Positions 53,119-61,950 of a DNA stretch of 64,000 bases are shown in pieces. A program made the position numbers and the translations under genes. Numbering within the stretch: the first letter of the stretch is position 1; the number at the start of each line of letters is the position of its first letter. The notes below the pieces were generated by a model, which made no database searches, was not told the origin of the DNA, and saw only the letters and a program-made list of their open reading frames with translations. The stretch is from JBGTSJ01 sp041940305 (GTDB lineage Bacteria > Planctomycetota > Planctomycetia > Planctomycetales > Planctomycetaceae): positions 62,001 through 126,000 of the forward strand of contig JBGTSJ010000007.1 of the NCBI GenBank assembly GCA_041940305.1, given 5' to 3'.

Positions 53119-55212
53119 ATGGTGGCTTCAATGTTTGTCTTTACGATTCAGAGCTCCTTCGCTCGCCATCTACCCCTCGCGGTCGCGTCACTTGTTCTGC
53201 TCGCCGCTACGCGACAGGGTCTTGCGCAAGACTTCGCCGGCGATGCTCTCACGCTGCAAGTTCTCGATGCCTCCGGCGACCCGCTGGAAGGGGCGATCGT
53301 CGCCGGACGCTTTCACCTCGACGAGCCGATTCAGTTGTTCGGCCACACCGACGCAGCCGGAGCACTGAACGCCCCTCTCCCGGCCGCCGCCGAGCACCTC
53401 AAGCTCTACGCCCGTGCCGAGGGCTACGGCCTGGTGGATTACAGCGTCACACTCGATGAGCAACCGGACGGAGAGCCAGTTCAATTGCACCTCCCTCAGG
53501 CCGCAACAATCTCCGGTCAACTCCTGGATGGGCAGGGGAAGCCCGCAGCCGGCGTCCGGGTCCGCCCGTACAGAGTCATCAAGTTCGAACGCGGCCGGTC
53601 CCTTCCCGAAGCGATCGATCAAGCCGAGTGGATTCGCGGCCTCGAAGACGATGGCTGGCCCGTCATCGAGGTCAAGGCTTCGTCGGAACCTCTCTTGCCC
53701 TGGGTGGAGACCGATCAGGAAGGCCGTTTCACCATCGACTCGGTCGCCCCCGATCAACTCGCAGGATTGATGGCCATGGGCGAATGGTTCGCCGCAACGA
53801 CCATCGTCGTCCGCACCGATGATGGTCCGGCATTCGGCATCGGCACCGAGCGAGGGAGTCCGGATATCACCGTCCATCCGCGCGAAGACTTTAAGCAAAC
53901 ACTCGCTCCATCCGAGCCGATCTCCGGCGAGGTCAAAGTGGCTGGGACGGGTGCACCCGTCGTGGGCGCAACGGTCTCTCCGTGGCGTCCTCCCGTGTTC
54001 GGCTTCGACCGCGCTGAGGAGCTGATCGCCGTGCAGACGGACGACTCCGGCCAGTACCGGTTGCTCGGCATGCCGCATGGCGAGTGGCGGATCTTCGCGG
54101 CGCCCCCCGAGGAGCAGCCCATGGTCGCGGTCGAACGACACGTCGAGGTGAAGCCAGTCGATGTGCTGCACTTCGTCGACTTCACCATGCCGCGCGGCGT
54201 CACCGTCGCCGGGCAGGTCACGGACCGCAACAGCGGGCAGCCGGTGCCAGGGACAGTTGAGTTCTACGCCTTCGATGACAACCCGACGCTGCGCGAGTTA
54301 ACACCGTCATCAATCAGCGGGGATCGGCACTCCGCGCCGGTGGACGAACAAGGGCGTTTCGAGATCCAGGTCCTGCCGGGTCCGGGCATCATCACCTTCA
54401 TGCGCTCCACCTCGGTGGCGGAAAACTACCGCCGCGGCATCGGCTGGGACCAGATCGATCATCACGTCTACAAGTCGGACGGAAACCACACACTGTTCCG
54501 GACCGCGCCCGGAATGCTGATCGCGTACAACTGCACGCAGCTCTATGAAGTGGACGTCCCGGATCAGCCCGGCATCCACGAGCTGAATCTGGTCGTCGGA
54601 GAAGAGCGCACCGACGTCCCCCTGCAGTTCACCGCGCCGGATGGCGAGCAGCTTCCCTCCAGCATCTACTACTCCAACGCCACGCCGGACGACAACGGCT
54701 TTCGCCTCTTTGCCCGCAATTCGTCGCGCGAGCGGTGGGAAGAGGCGATCGTCAGTTTCTTCGGTGGCGACAAACCGCGAGTCGTCCAGGCCTACGACAG
54801 CCGCTATAACCTCGCCGGCTGGTCATGGGTCTCCCCGGACGACGAGTCGGCGACGATTGAACTCAAACCAGCCGCCACTCTTCGCGGCCGCGTCGTCCGC
54901 AAGGAAGGCAGCCCGGTCGCCGGCGCCGCACTCAACACCCCCTACTCCTACGTCCCGACCGAGAAGGCCGGCGTTCTTCCCTCACAGCCGGACGAGGGTT
55001 ACTACCCCCACACCGATGCAGACGGCCGCTTCGAGTTCGTCGGCCTCCCCCCGGGCCTCCCGCTCACGGTCATGCTCGATCAGAAGGACGAGGCCCGCAA
55101 CCAGCTCCTCGCCCGGCACTACCTCTTCGAAGCCCTCGAACTCGAAGCCGGCGAAATCCGCGACATCGGCGAGATTCACGTCGACGAGCTCCGTGAATGG
55201 CAACGGGACTGA
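53119..55212 (+). CDS. Exported multi-domain carboxypeptidase-regulatory/Cna-B-like protein
   Basis: A protein of about 697 residues with a signal peptide (HLPLAVASLVLLAATRQGLAQ). Repeated beta-sandwich units follow the pattern G-x-V-x-D/N-x-x-G-x-P-V-x-G-A-x-V, as in ISGQLLDGQGKPAAGVRV, ISGEVKVAGTGAPVVGATV, VAGQVTDRNSGQPVPGTV and LRGRVVRKEGSPVAGAAL. Turns like DEQGRFEIQ and DADGRFEFVGLPPG support at least four such domains. Starts at ATG 53119 or 53131 both fit, and CGGAGG lies upstream. The role is probably structural or adhesive at the surface. Confidence 0.83.
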   Translation: MVASMFVFTIQSSFARHLPLAVASLVLLAATRQGLAQDFAGDALTLQVLDASGDPLEGAIVAGRFHLDEPIQLFGHTDAAGALNAPLPAAAEHLKLYARAEGYGLVDYSVTLDEQPDGEPVQLHLPQAATISGQLLDGQGKPAAGVRVRPYRVIKFERGRSLPEAIDQAEWIRGLEDDGWPVIEVKASSEPLLPWVETDQEGRFTIDSVAPDQLAGLMAMGEWFAATTIVVRTDDGPAFGIGTERGSPDITVHPREDFKQTLAPSEPISGEVKVAGTGAPVVGATVSPWRPPVFGFDRAEELIAVQTDDSGQYRLLGMPHGEWRIFAAPPEEQPMVAVERHVEVKPVDVLHFVDFTMPRGVTVAGQVTDRNSGQPVPGTVEFYAFDDNPTLRELTPSSISGDRHSAPVDEQGRFEIQVLPGPGIITFMRSTSVAENYRRGIGWDQIDHHVYKSDGNHTLFRTAPGMLIAYNCTQLYEVDVPDQPGIHELNLVVGEERTDVPLQFTAPDGEQLPSSIYYSNATPDDNGFRLFARNSSRERWEEAIVSFFGGDKPRVVQAYDSRYNLAGWSWVSPDDESATIELKPAATLRGRVVRKEGSPVAGAALNTPYSYVPTEKAGVLPSQPDEGYYPHTDADGRFEFVGLPPGLPLTVMLDQKDEARNQLLARHYLFEALELEAGEIRDIGEIHVDELREWQRD

Positions 55213-55296
55213 CCGAGGCTCGCACTGTCGTCCCTGGATCTCCCAGTCACCTCGACATGCGAAGACTGCCTCCCACTTCCGCATCGCGGAATTCCG

Positions 55297-56412
55297 TCAC
55301 TCCTCCAGCGACACGGCCACGATCTCGTTGGTTCCCCGCAGGTAGATTGTTCGCCCCACAATCGCCGGGTGCGCCATCAGTCCTCCTTCGCCGGCGAAGA
55401 CCGTCTGACGGCTGAGCAGGCGGTATTCATCGGCCGTCGGGTCGATGAGCAGTAGCTCGCCCGTTTCGGTCCAGGCCAGCAGCCGCTCGTTGCTCGCGAT
55501 CAGGCAGACGTGCCGGCTGTAGACCTCGTCCCGTCCGCGCCAGATCGTCCTGAAGTCATCGTCCAGATCGAGGCAGTACAGGACGCCGTCGCTGCCGATC
55601 AACCGGTTGCCGATCACCACCGGCGTGTGCGTGTCCGGCGCGAGAGCGTCGAACCGCATCGCGGGCGGCTCCTCGATCCGCCCGTCATCGCCGAAGCCGT
55701 GCAGCCGTGTGCCGTTGTTCTCCGTCGAGACGATCACGCGCCCGCCTGTGACGACCGGCGTCGGCACGTTGAAGTCCTTCGGATACGCCGGCACCAGCGT
55801 CCACAGCCGCCGGCCCGACTCCGGATCCCATCCGCCGAGAGACACGGCGTCGTGCCCGATGATCTGCCGTGTGCCGCCGACCTCCGCCTCGATCAGTGAT
55901 CCGTATGACGGCGGTCTCCCCTCCGACGCCCAAACGATGTCGCCGCTGGCCGGGTCGAGTGCCACGACCGAGCCCTCGTCCCCTCCGGGATTGAGGATGA
56001 GGCGTTCCCCCACAATCAGCGGCGAGCCGCAGAAACCCCACGGCAGCGGGTCGGTCACGTCGAACTCGTCCCGCACGTTCATCCGCCAGGCGACTTCTCC
56101 GTCGCTGAGCCCCGCGCATGTGAGATCGCCGTCCGCCCCGAACAGGTACACGCGCCCGTCATGGATTAGCGGCGTCGCTCTCGATGAGTTCCCGTAATCG
56201 AACCCGCCGAGCGCCAGGTAGCGCACCGTCCACAACTCGGTTCCCGACTCCGCGTCCAGGCAACGGAACACATCGGTCGTGTCGTTCAACTCGCGATCGC
56301 TGACGATCACGTATTCCCGCGTCGCCGCAATCCCGCCCAGCCCGGGCGACGTCAGGGAAGACCGCCACAAGACTCCGGGCTCGTCGGTCAGCCGCTCCGG
56401 CAGCCAGGGCAC
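55297..56412 (-). CDS. PQQ beta-propeller, possibly the C-terminal half of a frameshifted fusion
   Basis: A propeller protein of 371 residues if started at GTG 56412. The frame is open upstream to 56508 and encodes EWTGWRGPRRDGR, the conserved start motif of these propellers, so the GTG would cut into the fold. No ATG, GTG or TTG precedes that motif in frame. Blades include CLDAESGTELWTVR, ALDPASGDIVWASE and WDPESGRRLWTL. There is no signal peptide in this frame. Reading in the -1 frame through the A9 tract of the preceding PhnD-like gene joins both proteins without a stop. Confidence 0.75.
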   Translation of the reverse strand: MPWLPERLTDEPGVLWRSSLTSPGLGGIAATREYVIVSDRELNDTTDVFRCLDAESGTELWTVRYLALGGFDYGNSSRATPLIHDGRVYLFGADGDLTCAGLSDGEVAWRMNVRDEFDVTDPLPWGFCGSPLIVGERLILNPGGDEGSVVALDPASGDIVWASEGRPPSYGSLIEAEVGGTRQIIGHDAVSLGGWDPESGRRLWTLVPAYPKDFNVPTPVVTGGRVIVSTENNGTRLHGFGDDGRIEEPPAMRFDALAPDTHTPVVIGNRLIGSDGVLYCLDLDDDFRTIWRGRDEVYSRHVCLIASNERLLAWTETGELLLIDPTADEYRLLSRQTVFAGEGGLMAHPAIVGRTIYLRGTNEIVAVSLEE

Positions 56413-56486
56413 GCGCCCGTCGCGCCGCGGTCCCCGCCACCCCGTCCATTCTGCCTGAGCATGCTCCGCTTCGACTGAAACGTCAC

Positions 56487-57377
56487 TCAGTTTTTTTTTG
56501 AGTCCGACTCAGCCAGCTCGGCCCCCGGCGATTCGGGCTCGGCGACGAAGCCCCGCTTGCTTTCGATCGCTCCGAGCAGCACCGGTTCGTCGCTCACCAT
56601 CTTCAGCGTTTCGAGGATCTGGGAGCGCTCGGAGTCCGGCATGGCGGCGGAGAGAAACAGCACCACGAACGGCACCGGCTCCGTCGTCCCGACGACGCGC
56701 AGGTCCCCTTTCTTGATCGTGCCGCAGCCTTCCAGCAGCGGCGCCGCATAGCTCGAGATGACGGTGGCCGCCTTGACCTCCGGCCCCGCTTCAATCAGCA
56801 CGGTCGCACCGTCGCTGCAAGAGGCGCACGTCTCGATCTTTTCGGGAGCAGCCACGCCGTGCTCCTTCATGAGCGCCAGCGCCGCGCTGTGCTTCTCGTC
56901 GCAGTCTGCCGGTCCAAAAATGATGCGATACCCCGCCAGATCGCTGACGGACAGCGCCGGGTTCTTGCTCGCGACCACGATCAGCCCGGTCTGCGTCGTC
57001 TCCCCCTCCTTGTCCGTCAAAGCCAGCGACGGCGTGAGTTCGATCTTCTGCTGCTCCGCCTGCGCCGCCACCACCGACCGCTTCCCGATGACCAGGTCCG
57101 GCGGGCCCCCTGCCTTCTCGACCCCGCCCGCCAGCGACTCGCTGAAGACCACCTTCACCTCGCGGCCCAGTTCCTCGTGCAGGAACTCGCCGAGCTTGTC
57201 GTAATCGCGCTGGGCGTATCCCTGCACGCACGGGCAAGACAGCGGCGCCGCCAGCGGGTCCATCACGACAATCCTCAGCACGTCCTCCTCCCCACCCGGC
57301 AACGAGGAACCGCTGAGGGACCAGCCCATTGCCACCATCAGCGCCAGGCAGGGCAGGCCGCAGTAACGGAATTGCAT
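56487..57377 (-). CDS. PhnD/SsuA-type periplasmic binding protein with Cys motifs
   Basis: A 296-residue exported substrate-binding-like protein (signal LPCLALMVAMGWSLSG). The phosphonate-binding (PhnD) fold is seen in KLGEFLHEELGREVKVVFSES, PDLVIGKRSVVAAQ, TGLIVVASKNPALSVSDLAGYRIIFGPADC and GVAAPEKIETC. Unusual are C48-x-C50 (SCPCVQGYAQRDY), C159, C184-x2-C187 and C218; classical PhnD has no such set. It ends with ESDSKKN and a TGA right after an A9 run (56491-56499). It lies 31 bases downstream of the NHL gene. No phosphonate permease or ATPase is linked. Confidence 0.82.
   Translation of the reverse strand: MQFRYCGLPCLALMVAMGWSLSGSSLPGGEEDVLRIVVMDPLAAPLSCPCVQGYAQRDYDKLGEFLHEELGREVKVVFSESLAGGVEKAGGPPDLVIGKRSVVAAQAEQQKIELTPSLALTDKEGETTQTGLIVVASKNPALSVSDLAGYRIIFGPADCDEKHSAALALMKEHGVAAPEKIETCASCSDGATVLIEAGPEVKAATVISSYAAPLLEGCGTIKKGDLRVVGTTEPVPFVVLFLSAAMPDSERSQILETLKMVSDEPVLLGAIESKRGFVAEPESPGAELAESDSKKN
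56491..56499 (-). other. A9 slippery tract at the PhnD-like stop
   Basis: Nine A residues on the coding strand are read as TCA AAA AAA AAC TGA in the PhnD-like frame. A -1 slip on A AAA AAA leads to AAA CTG AGT GAC and an open frame that continues into the propeller. A tenth A would give the same fusion. Programmed slippage, transcriptional slippage or a homopolymer sequencing error are the options. Confidence 0.7.
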
Positions 57378-57408
57378 CGCTGTGGTCCTTGAACGCGAGG
57401 GACGAACT

Positions 57409-58743
57409 TTAATTGCGGGCAGTCTCGCTGGATGGTTCTTCGCGAGAGAGGATCAGGATCCGTTGCCCGGGCAGGTCGCAGAAATAGACGCGGTTCGCAT
57501 CGGGCGACACCGCGATCTCGACGTTCTTGCAGCCTCCCGTCAGTTCCGCCCGTGCGACAAGGCCGATGTAGTCGCCATTGTCCTTGAAGCAGCGGATGAT
57601 CCCCTCGGATTCGGCCGTATAGACCAGTCCGTCCCGGCCGACACAGACATTCATCGGATTGCAGCAGCCGCCGAAGCCCACCTCCGCCTCAGCCTCGGGC
57701 GCCTCTTCTCCTTCGGCCGGAGCCTCCTCCGCCTCATTCTCGGTCGCCACCCGCGTCTTCAACTTCGCCACAGCCTTTACCTGCAACCGCGGTTGCGGCG
57801 CGAGGCGCTGCCCGATGGTTCCCAGCAGTTCGCCGTCCCGGCTGTAGCGTCCGACGCGATGGCTCGTGTTCTCTGCGACGAACAGTTCGTCGCCATTAGC
57901 AAACACATCCATCTGCCCGCAGCAGCCGCGCAGCTCCGAGAGGACCTTGGTGCTGTCCTGCAATTCGTGATCCAGCCGCCAGACGGCATAGCCGTACCCG
58001 GTGCTCTCTCCCGTCACCACGTAGACGTCCTGACCGCTCACGCTGATCGTGTTGATGGCCCGCAGCCGCTGCATCGTCTGCTGGATCACCTCCTCAACCG
58101 AAGGGACACGGAACTGCTCGCTGATCGAGTCCAGTTCCTCGAGTTGCTGTTTGAACCGCGCCATCCGCCGCTTGTCGGCGGCAGTGAGATCCGCCTCGTC
58201 CTTCTCGTTCAGTTCCGCGAGAGTCTCCTCCAATTGAGTTCGCTGGTCCGCGAACTGCGACACGATGTCGGCGATCGATTCCTCCTGCTGCTTGCGCTGT
58301 TCTTCGGCCCGCTGCCGCAGCCCTTCCTTGTCGGCGGTCAGCGCCTGCAGGTGCGGCAGTTCGAGGGTGGCCAGCACTTCGCCGTCGGTCCCGAACTTTA
58401 CGATCCGCCCGTCACCACCCACCAGCAGCGTCCCTTCCGGCCCGACCGCCAGCGACTGCGCGGTGAAGTCAACGGTCCAGGCCGCCGCTTCTGCGCCGGC
58501 CGCATCGTAAATCCGGATGTGGCTGACCGGAGCCGCGCCTGGTTGGGGCTGAGCGTACCGCCCCCGCGCCACCAGTGCGGCGACACGGCCTTCCGGCAGG
58601 AGCGCAATCGTCTGCAGGGCGCATCCCTCCGCGCCCGCGACGCGAATCTCGCTCACCGAAGTGTGAGAAGCCTGCTCGGCCCCCACTCCCGGCTTCGGAA
58701 CGAGCACCATCAGCAACACGATGCCGCACATCGAGCGAAGCAT
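57409..58743 (-). CDS. NHL-repeat protein with Cys-Cys motifs and a coiled-coil insert, exported
   Basis: A 444-residue protein. Its signal peptide is LRSMCGIVLLMVLVPKPGVGA. Beta-propeller/NHL segments include LAVGPEGTLLVGGDGRIVKFGTDGEVL, VFANGDELFVAENTSHRVGRYSRDGELLG and VCVGRDGLVYTAESEGIIRCFKDNGDYIG. Cys pairs occur at blade entries: C274-C275 (RGCCGQMD), C360-C361 (GGCCNPMN) and C405 (GGCKNVE). A helical coiled-coil (about 133-230, RQRAEEQRKQQEE) and an acidic insertion (335-355) interrupt the propeller. ATG 58743. The PhnD-like and propeller genes follow closely on the same strand, forming one operon. Function unknown. Confidence 0.78.
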   Translation of the reverse strand: MLRSMCGIVLLMVLVPKPGVGAEQASHTSVSEIRVAGAEGCALQTIALLPEGRVAALVARGRYAQPQPGAAPVSHIRIYDAAGAEAAAWTVDFTAQSLAVGPEGTLLVGGDGRIVKFGTDGEVLATLELPHLQALTADKEGLRQRAEEQRKQQEESIADIVSQFADQRTQLEETLAELNEKDEADLTAADKRRMARFKQQLEELDSISEQFRVPSVEEVIQQTMQRLRAINTISVSGQDVYVVTGESTGYGYAVWRLDHELQDSTKVLSELRGCCGQMDVFANGDELFVAENTSHRVGRYSRDGELLGTIGQRLAPQPRLQVKAVAKLKTRVATENEAEEAPAEGEEAPEAEAEVGFGGCCNPMNVCVGRDGLVYTAESEGIIRCFKDNGDYIGLVARAELTGGCKNVEIAVSPDANRVYFCDLPGQRILILSREEPSSETARN

Positions 58744-58877
58744 GATCCAACCTTTCAACTCGCGATCGCGAACGGGGACCAGTCCAGCGGCAGCACTCAG
58801 AAGCGACATTGAAATTAGCGAGTCCCGACCTGCCAGTCCAGACAATTCGTCTGCCGGCCGGCGCAGCGGGTGTAGGA

Positions 58878-58919
58878 GCGGGTTTCCGCAGTACCCCCCT
58901 GAGTACTCCGCTTTCCCGC
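58878..58919 (-). terminator. Imperfect hairpin after the DUF4265 gene
   Basis: GCGGG-TTTCCGC-AGTAC pairs with GTACT-CCGCTTT-CCCGC at both ends (GCGGG/CCCGC and AGTAC/GTACT), with a mismatched internal bulge. It lies just after the minus-strand DUF4265 stop at 58925. Confidence 0.4.
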
Positions 58920-58924
58920 GTTCT

Positions 58925-59410
58925 TCACTCGGTCGCCTCCCACCACCCCAATGGCTCAAAGTGATTCCACGGGTCGTAGACGTTTCCATAGCACCAGGAG
59001 GATCCGGCGTACTGTGAGACCAGTCCGTCGAAGAGTGCCTCCACGGCTGGAAAGCCCTTTGAGACCGGGATCGAGAAAATCAGGTGTGTGTTCCCCCCAC
59101 CGTCACACACTCCGCCGGCCCGTTCGACCGCCCTGCGGACCTGGTCGCCTTCCGCTCCCCGGTTCGCTCCGGCATCCTGAAAGTAGAACCAGACACACAG
59201 AAATCGCGACCGGTGAATGACCCGAAATCCCTTCGGATCGTCATGACAAAGCTCAATCACATCCCCGCGGGCGACTCCCTCCACTACCCCCGGCGAATAG
59301 AGAAGCCGGTACTGATTCTCACCGACCCGCTGCACTTCGGACACTTCGGACTTCAGTTCGCAGCCCTCGCGCACGTGGCAGATCGGCAATTTAATCTCGA
59401 TGATTTCCAT
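58925..59410 (-). CDS. DUF4265-like protein
   Basis: A 161-residue protein that resembles DUF4265, with a beta-rich N-terminus (MEIIEIKLPICHV...ENQYRLLYSP), the segment GVARGDVIELCHDDPKGFRVIHRSRFLCVW and a helical region QVRRAVERAGGVCDGGGNTHLIFSIP that fits a two-subdomain fold. The final part has YAGSSWCYGNVYDPWNHFEPLGWW. The family is of unknown function. ATG 59410 is chosen; the open frame extends to 59476 with unlikely residues. It sits 19 bases from the CocE-type gene on the same strand. Confidence 0.68.
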   Translation of the reverse strand: MEIIEIKLPICHVREGCELKSEVSEVQRVGENQYRLLYSPGVVEGVARGDVIELCHDDPKGFRVIHRSRFLCVWFYFQDAGANRGAEGDQVRRAVERAGGVCDGGGNTHLIFSIPVSKGFPAVEALFDGLVSQYAGSSWCYGNVYDPWNHFEPLGWWEATE

Positions 59411-59429
59411 CGGTCCCCGCCGAGTTCCG

Positions 59430-61328
59430 TCACCGCACGGTCGATGGGTCCACCGGGACGACAGGCAGCACGACAAACGAGGGCCTGTCCGATGAATGAA
59501 AGATTGTCTGGTCCGCCTGCTGCAGTTCCGTCACGAGGCCGATGTTGTCTGCGGCGGAATTGGGATTTCGCAGGTAGTACGGGTAGTAGCTGCTGGAAAT
59601 CTCAATCCGGATCCGGTGGCCCTGCGCGAACAGGTTGCCTGTCGGCCGCCAGAAATCGATCACGTACTCGAGCGGCGCACCCGGATCGATCGTGCTCAGC
59701 CGGTGCGGATTGAAGCGGCCCTCGTTATCCGGGTCGCGGTGCCGGGCCCGCATCAGCCCTTCGGCCAGAAACAGCGCGCGGCCGTCCTCCCGCACGTCGG
59801 AGAGGCGAATCATCCAGTCGGTATCGGCGGCGCTGGTCGCCGCAACGAACTGCATCGAAATCGGGCCGATGATCTCCACCGGCTCGGCTAAAGGCTCCGT
59901 CTGGTATACGAGCACATCATCGCGCAGGGCCGACCGGCTGATATCCCGCGGTCCGTCGATGTGTCCATTCTCGAATCCGGCGGAGGGGGTGGGGTCGGCC
60001 GGATCGTAGACATAATGATCGGGCGGCTCATCCGCCGGCGGCTCGGTGCTCAGCAAACCATCCCCCTCTGACGAGTTCGCGTCCCCCCCGCTGTGCAGGT
60101 AGTAGCGGGTGAACTGCGTCTCGGGCAGCGGCCAGTCGTCTGCCGTCCGCCACTCGTTGCGTCCCATTACGAAGACGTGCACCGGCGGATCATCCAGGAT
60201 GCCGTTGTCGATCCCCATGAGGTGATAGTCGAACCACCGGAGGACGTATCCGTCCCAATCGATCAGCGCATCCTCGCCGAAGTCGACGCCCGCCGCCTCG
60301 CGCCGGCTGTTGATGATGTGCTCCCAGGGACCGATGACCATCCGCGGCTGCCTCGCCGCCGGCGTGGCTCCGTATTCCTGCATCGCCAGGTAGTTCATCG
60401 GCGTGCCGGGAAAGTTGGCGTCGAACCAGCCGGTGATGGCGAGAGAGGGGACTTGGACGCGGGCGTAGTTCTCGGGCGTCTGGTAGGCGATGGCCCGCCA
60501 GTACTCACCGTCGGCGGTGTTCTGCTCGATCCATGTGCGCCACCAACCGGTGGGGAGGTAGTTGCGGGTCTTGTCGAAATCGATGTAGGGGAGCCGGTCA
60601 TAGGCCGCTTCGCGATCGACGGCGAATCCGCCGTACGCGCCGGGTCCCGCGCTGTGCGGCGTCCGTCCCGACATGGCTCCGGCCCAGTCCATCATCCAGC
60701 AGACGAAGACTCCATTCTGATAGGGACAGTTATAGAAGTGATCGGGCGGAGCAACTTCCGGCACAATCGCCTTTAACGATGGCGGCGCCTCGCCCGCAGT
60801 CCACCACTGCGTCCAGCCCATATAGGACAACCCGTAAGTGCCGACACTGCCGTTCGACCACGGCTGGTCGGCGATCCACTCCACCAGGTCATATCCGTCG
60901 GTCTTATGCAGCGGAGAGAAGGGGTCCCACTCCCCGCCCGATTCGAACCGCCCCCGAGAATCGGCGTTGACGACGACGTAACCGTACGCGGCGAACTTGC
61001 GAGCCCGGGCCGCGGCTCCGTCCTTGTTGTACGGGGTCTGCAGCAGGATCGCCGGGAATTCGCCCACCGCCTGCGGGCGAAAAATGTCGATCATCAGCAG
61101 TTCCCCGTCCCGCATGGGAGCCTGCCGGTTGAGTTCCTCCAGCACACTGTACCGCGGCGGCAGTTGTCTTCCCGCCTGCGGAGGCTGCGCTGCAGCCATT
61201 CCACAGCAAGCCAGTCCCGCCAGCAGGGCTGCGACGATTGCGCAGCCCGTCATCAGCGGCCTGGCCGACCTGCGGGAGTCGCGTGCCTCAATCCGGCTGT
61301 TCCCATCCACCGACGCGCGACACATCAT
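59430..61328 (-). CDS. CocE/NonD family alpha/beta hydrolase, exported
   Basis: A 632-residue hydrolase of the X-Pro dipeptidyl-peptidase/cocaine-esterase superfamily. A signal peptide follows a long N-terminal extension (CAIVAALLAGLACCGMAAAQ), with MTGCA at residue 26 as a likely start. The nucleophile is S168 in GTYGLSYMGW; VNADSRGRFESGGEW holds the oxyanion-hole segment. The Asp and His of the triad are probably in LPAIxxWFDANFPGT and GPWEHI. The C-terminal part with RIEISSSYYPYYLRNPNSA is the CocE jelly-roll domain. Substrates may be amides or esters. Confidence 0.88.
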   Translation of the reverse strand: MMCRASVDGNSRIEARDSRRSARPLMTGCAIVAALLAGLACCGMAAAQPPQAGRQLPPRYSVLEELNRQAPMRDGELLMIDIFRPQAVGEFPAILLQTPYNKDGAAARARKFAAYGYVVVNADSRGRFESGGEWDPFSPLHKTDGYDLVEWIADQPWSNGSVGTYGLSYMGWTQWWTAGEAPPSLKAIVPEVAPPDHFYNCPYQNGVFVCWMMDWAGAMSGRTPHSAGPGAYGGFAVDREAAYDRLPYIDFDKTRNYLPTGWWRTWIEQNTADGEYWRAIAYQTPENYARVQVPSLAITGWFDANFPGTPMNYLAMQEYGATPAARQPRMVIGPWEHIINSRREAAGVDFGEDALIDWDGYVLRWFDYHLMGIDNGILDDPPVHVFVMGRNEWRTADDWPLPETQFTRYYLHSGGDANSSEGDGLLSTEPPADEPPDHYVYDPADPTPSAGFENGHIDGPRDISRSALRDDVLVYQTEPLAEPVEIIGPISMQFVAATSAADTDWMIRLSDVREDGRALFLAEGLMRARHRDPDNEGRFNPHRLSTIDPGAPLEYVIDFWRPTGNLFAQGHRIRIEISSSYYPYYLRNPNSAADNIGLVTELQQADQTIFHSSDRPSFVVLPVVPVDPSTVR

Positions 61329-61464
61329 GCCGATCCCCTGACGGTATTAAATCGCCGTACGATCCTCGGACACGACAAACCCGCTGAGTCCCGGCTCGTC
61401 GGGCCGGACGTTTCGGCCGCATCTCAAACGGACACATTGTCCTGGAAGTCCCCATAACCGTGCA

Positions 61465-61502
61465 GTGGCGACGATCATACCGCGAAGATCGTCGATCGCC
61501 AC
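61465..61502. repeat. Imperfect inverted repeat in divergent leader
   Basis: GTGGCGACGATC and GATCGTCGATCGCCAC form an imperfect palindrome with a four-base bulge and a loop of 10 bases. It is located between the CocE-type gene and the small membrane protein gene at 61545. It could be an operator or hairpin. Confidence 0.35.
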
Positions 61503-61544
61503 GCGAACGACACACGTCACCACGTACCCTCAGAAGGAAAACCA

Positions 61545-61799
61545 ATGACGATCTTCGACAAAGCCTGTGCCCTCGCCGCCGTTCTGCTGGGCCTGCTCCT
61601 CCTCACTCTGGGTGCGATCGGATTGTTCGCAGGCTGCAGCGCGAACTTTTCGCTGCCGCCGGTCCTTGGAATCGTCCCGGCGTTCGTGGGCTGGGGCATC
61701 ATCCGCCCCGTCTACCTTGCCTGGACGCTCTCGAATCGCACCGGGACGGCACAGCCTCCGTCACTCACTCCCCGCTCCGATCCCGACGCTCTCCAATGA
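61545..61799 (+). CDS. Small membrane protein (84 residues)
   Basis: Two hydrophobic helices (residues 6-29, 39-59; the first with a Cys at LFAGCSAN) and a polar tail rich in P, T and S. AGAAGGAAAACC before the ATG supplies a ribosome-binding site. No family recognised. A following gene starts 151 bases further on. Codon use is like the neighbourhood, so it is probably real. Confidence 0.6.
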   Translation: MTIFDKACALAAVLLGLLLLTLGAIGLFAGCSANFSLPPVLGIVPAFVGWGIIRPVYLAWTLSNRTGTAQPPSLTPRSDPDALQ

Positions 61800-61950
61800 T
61801 TTCCCTTGTCGATGTACAAGGAACTTCCCCTAGGCGTCCACGCGGTATCCGCCGTGCGGACAGTTCCGCGGACCCGGATAAGCTTTTGACAGAGCCGCCG
61901 ATCCGAACGCGGCTAAACATCACACTTCAACTCCAATCTGGAATCCGACC

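Noticed and set aside
56487..57377. Calling the PhnD-like protein a phosphonate uptake component
   Set aside because: No phn permease, ATPase or lyase genes are linked and the Cys motifs are unusual for that function.
61816..61850. GGAACTT as a possible ECF-type -35 before the gene at 61951
   Set aside because: The -35 matches the sigma-E type, but no fitting -10 at 15-17 bases could be identified, and the ECF promoter of this organism is unknown.
61887..61925. TTGACA upstream of the gene at 61951 as a sigma-70 promoter
   Set aside because: The -35 is perfect but the only TAAAC-like -10 is about 21 bases away, outside the usual 16-18 spacing.
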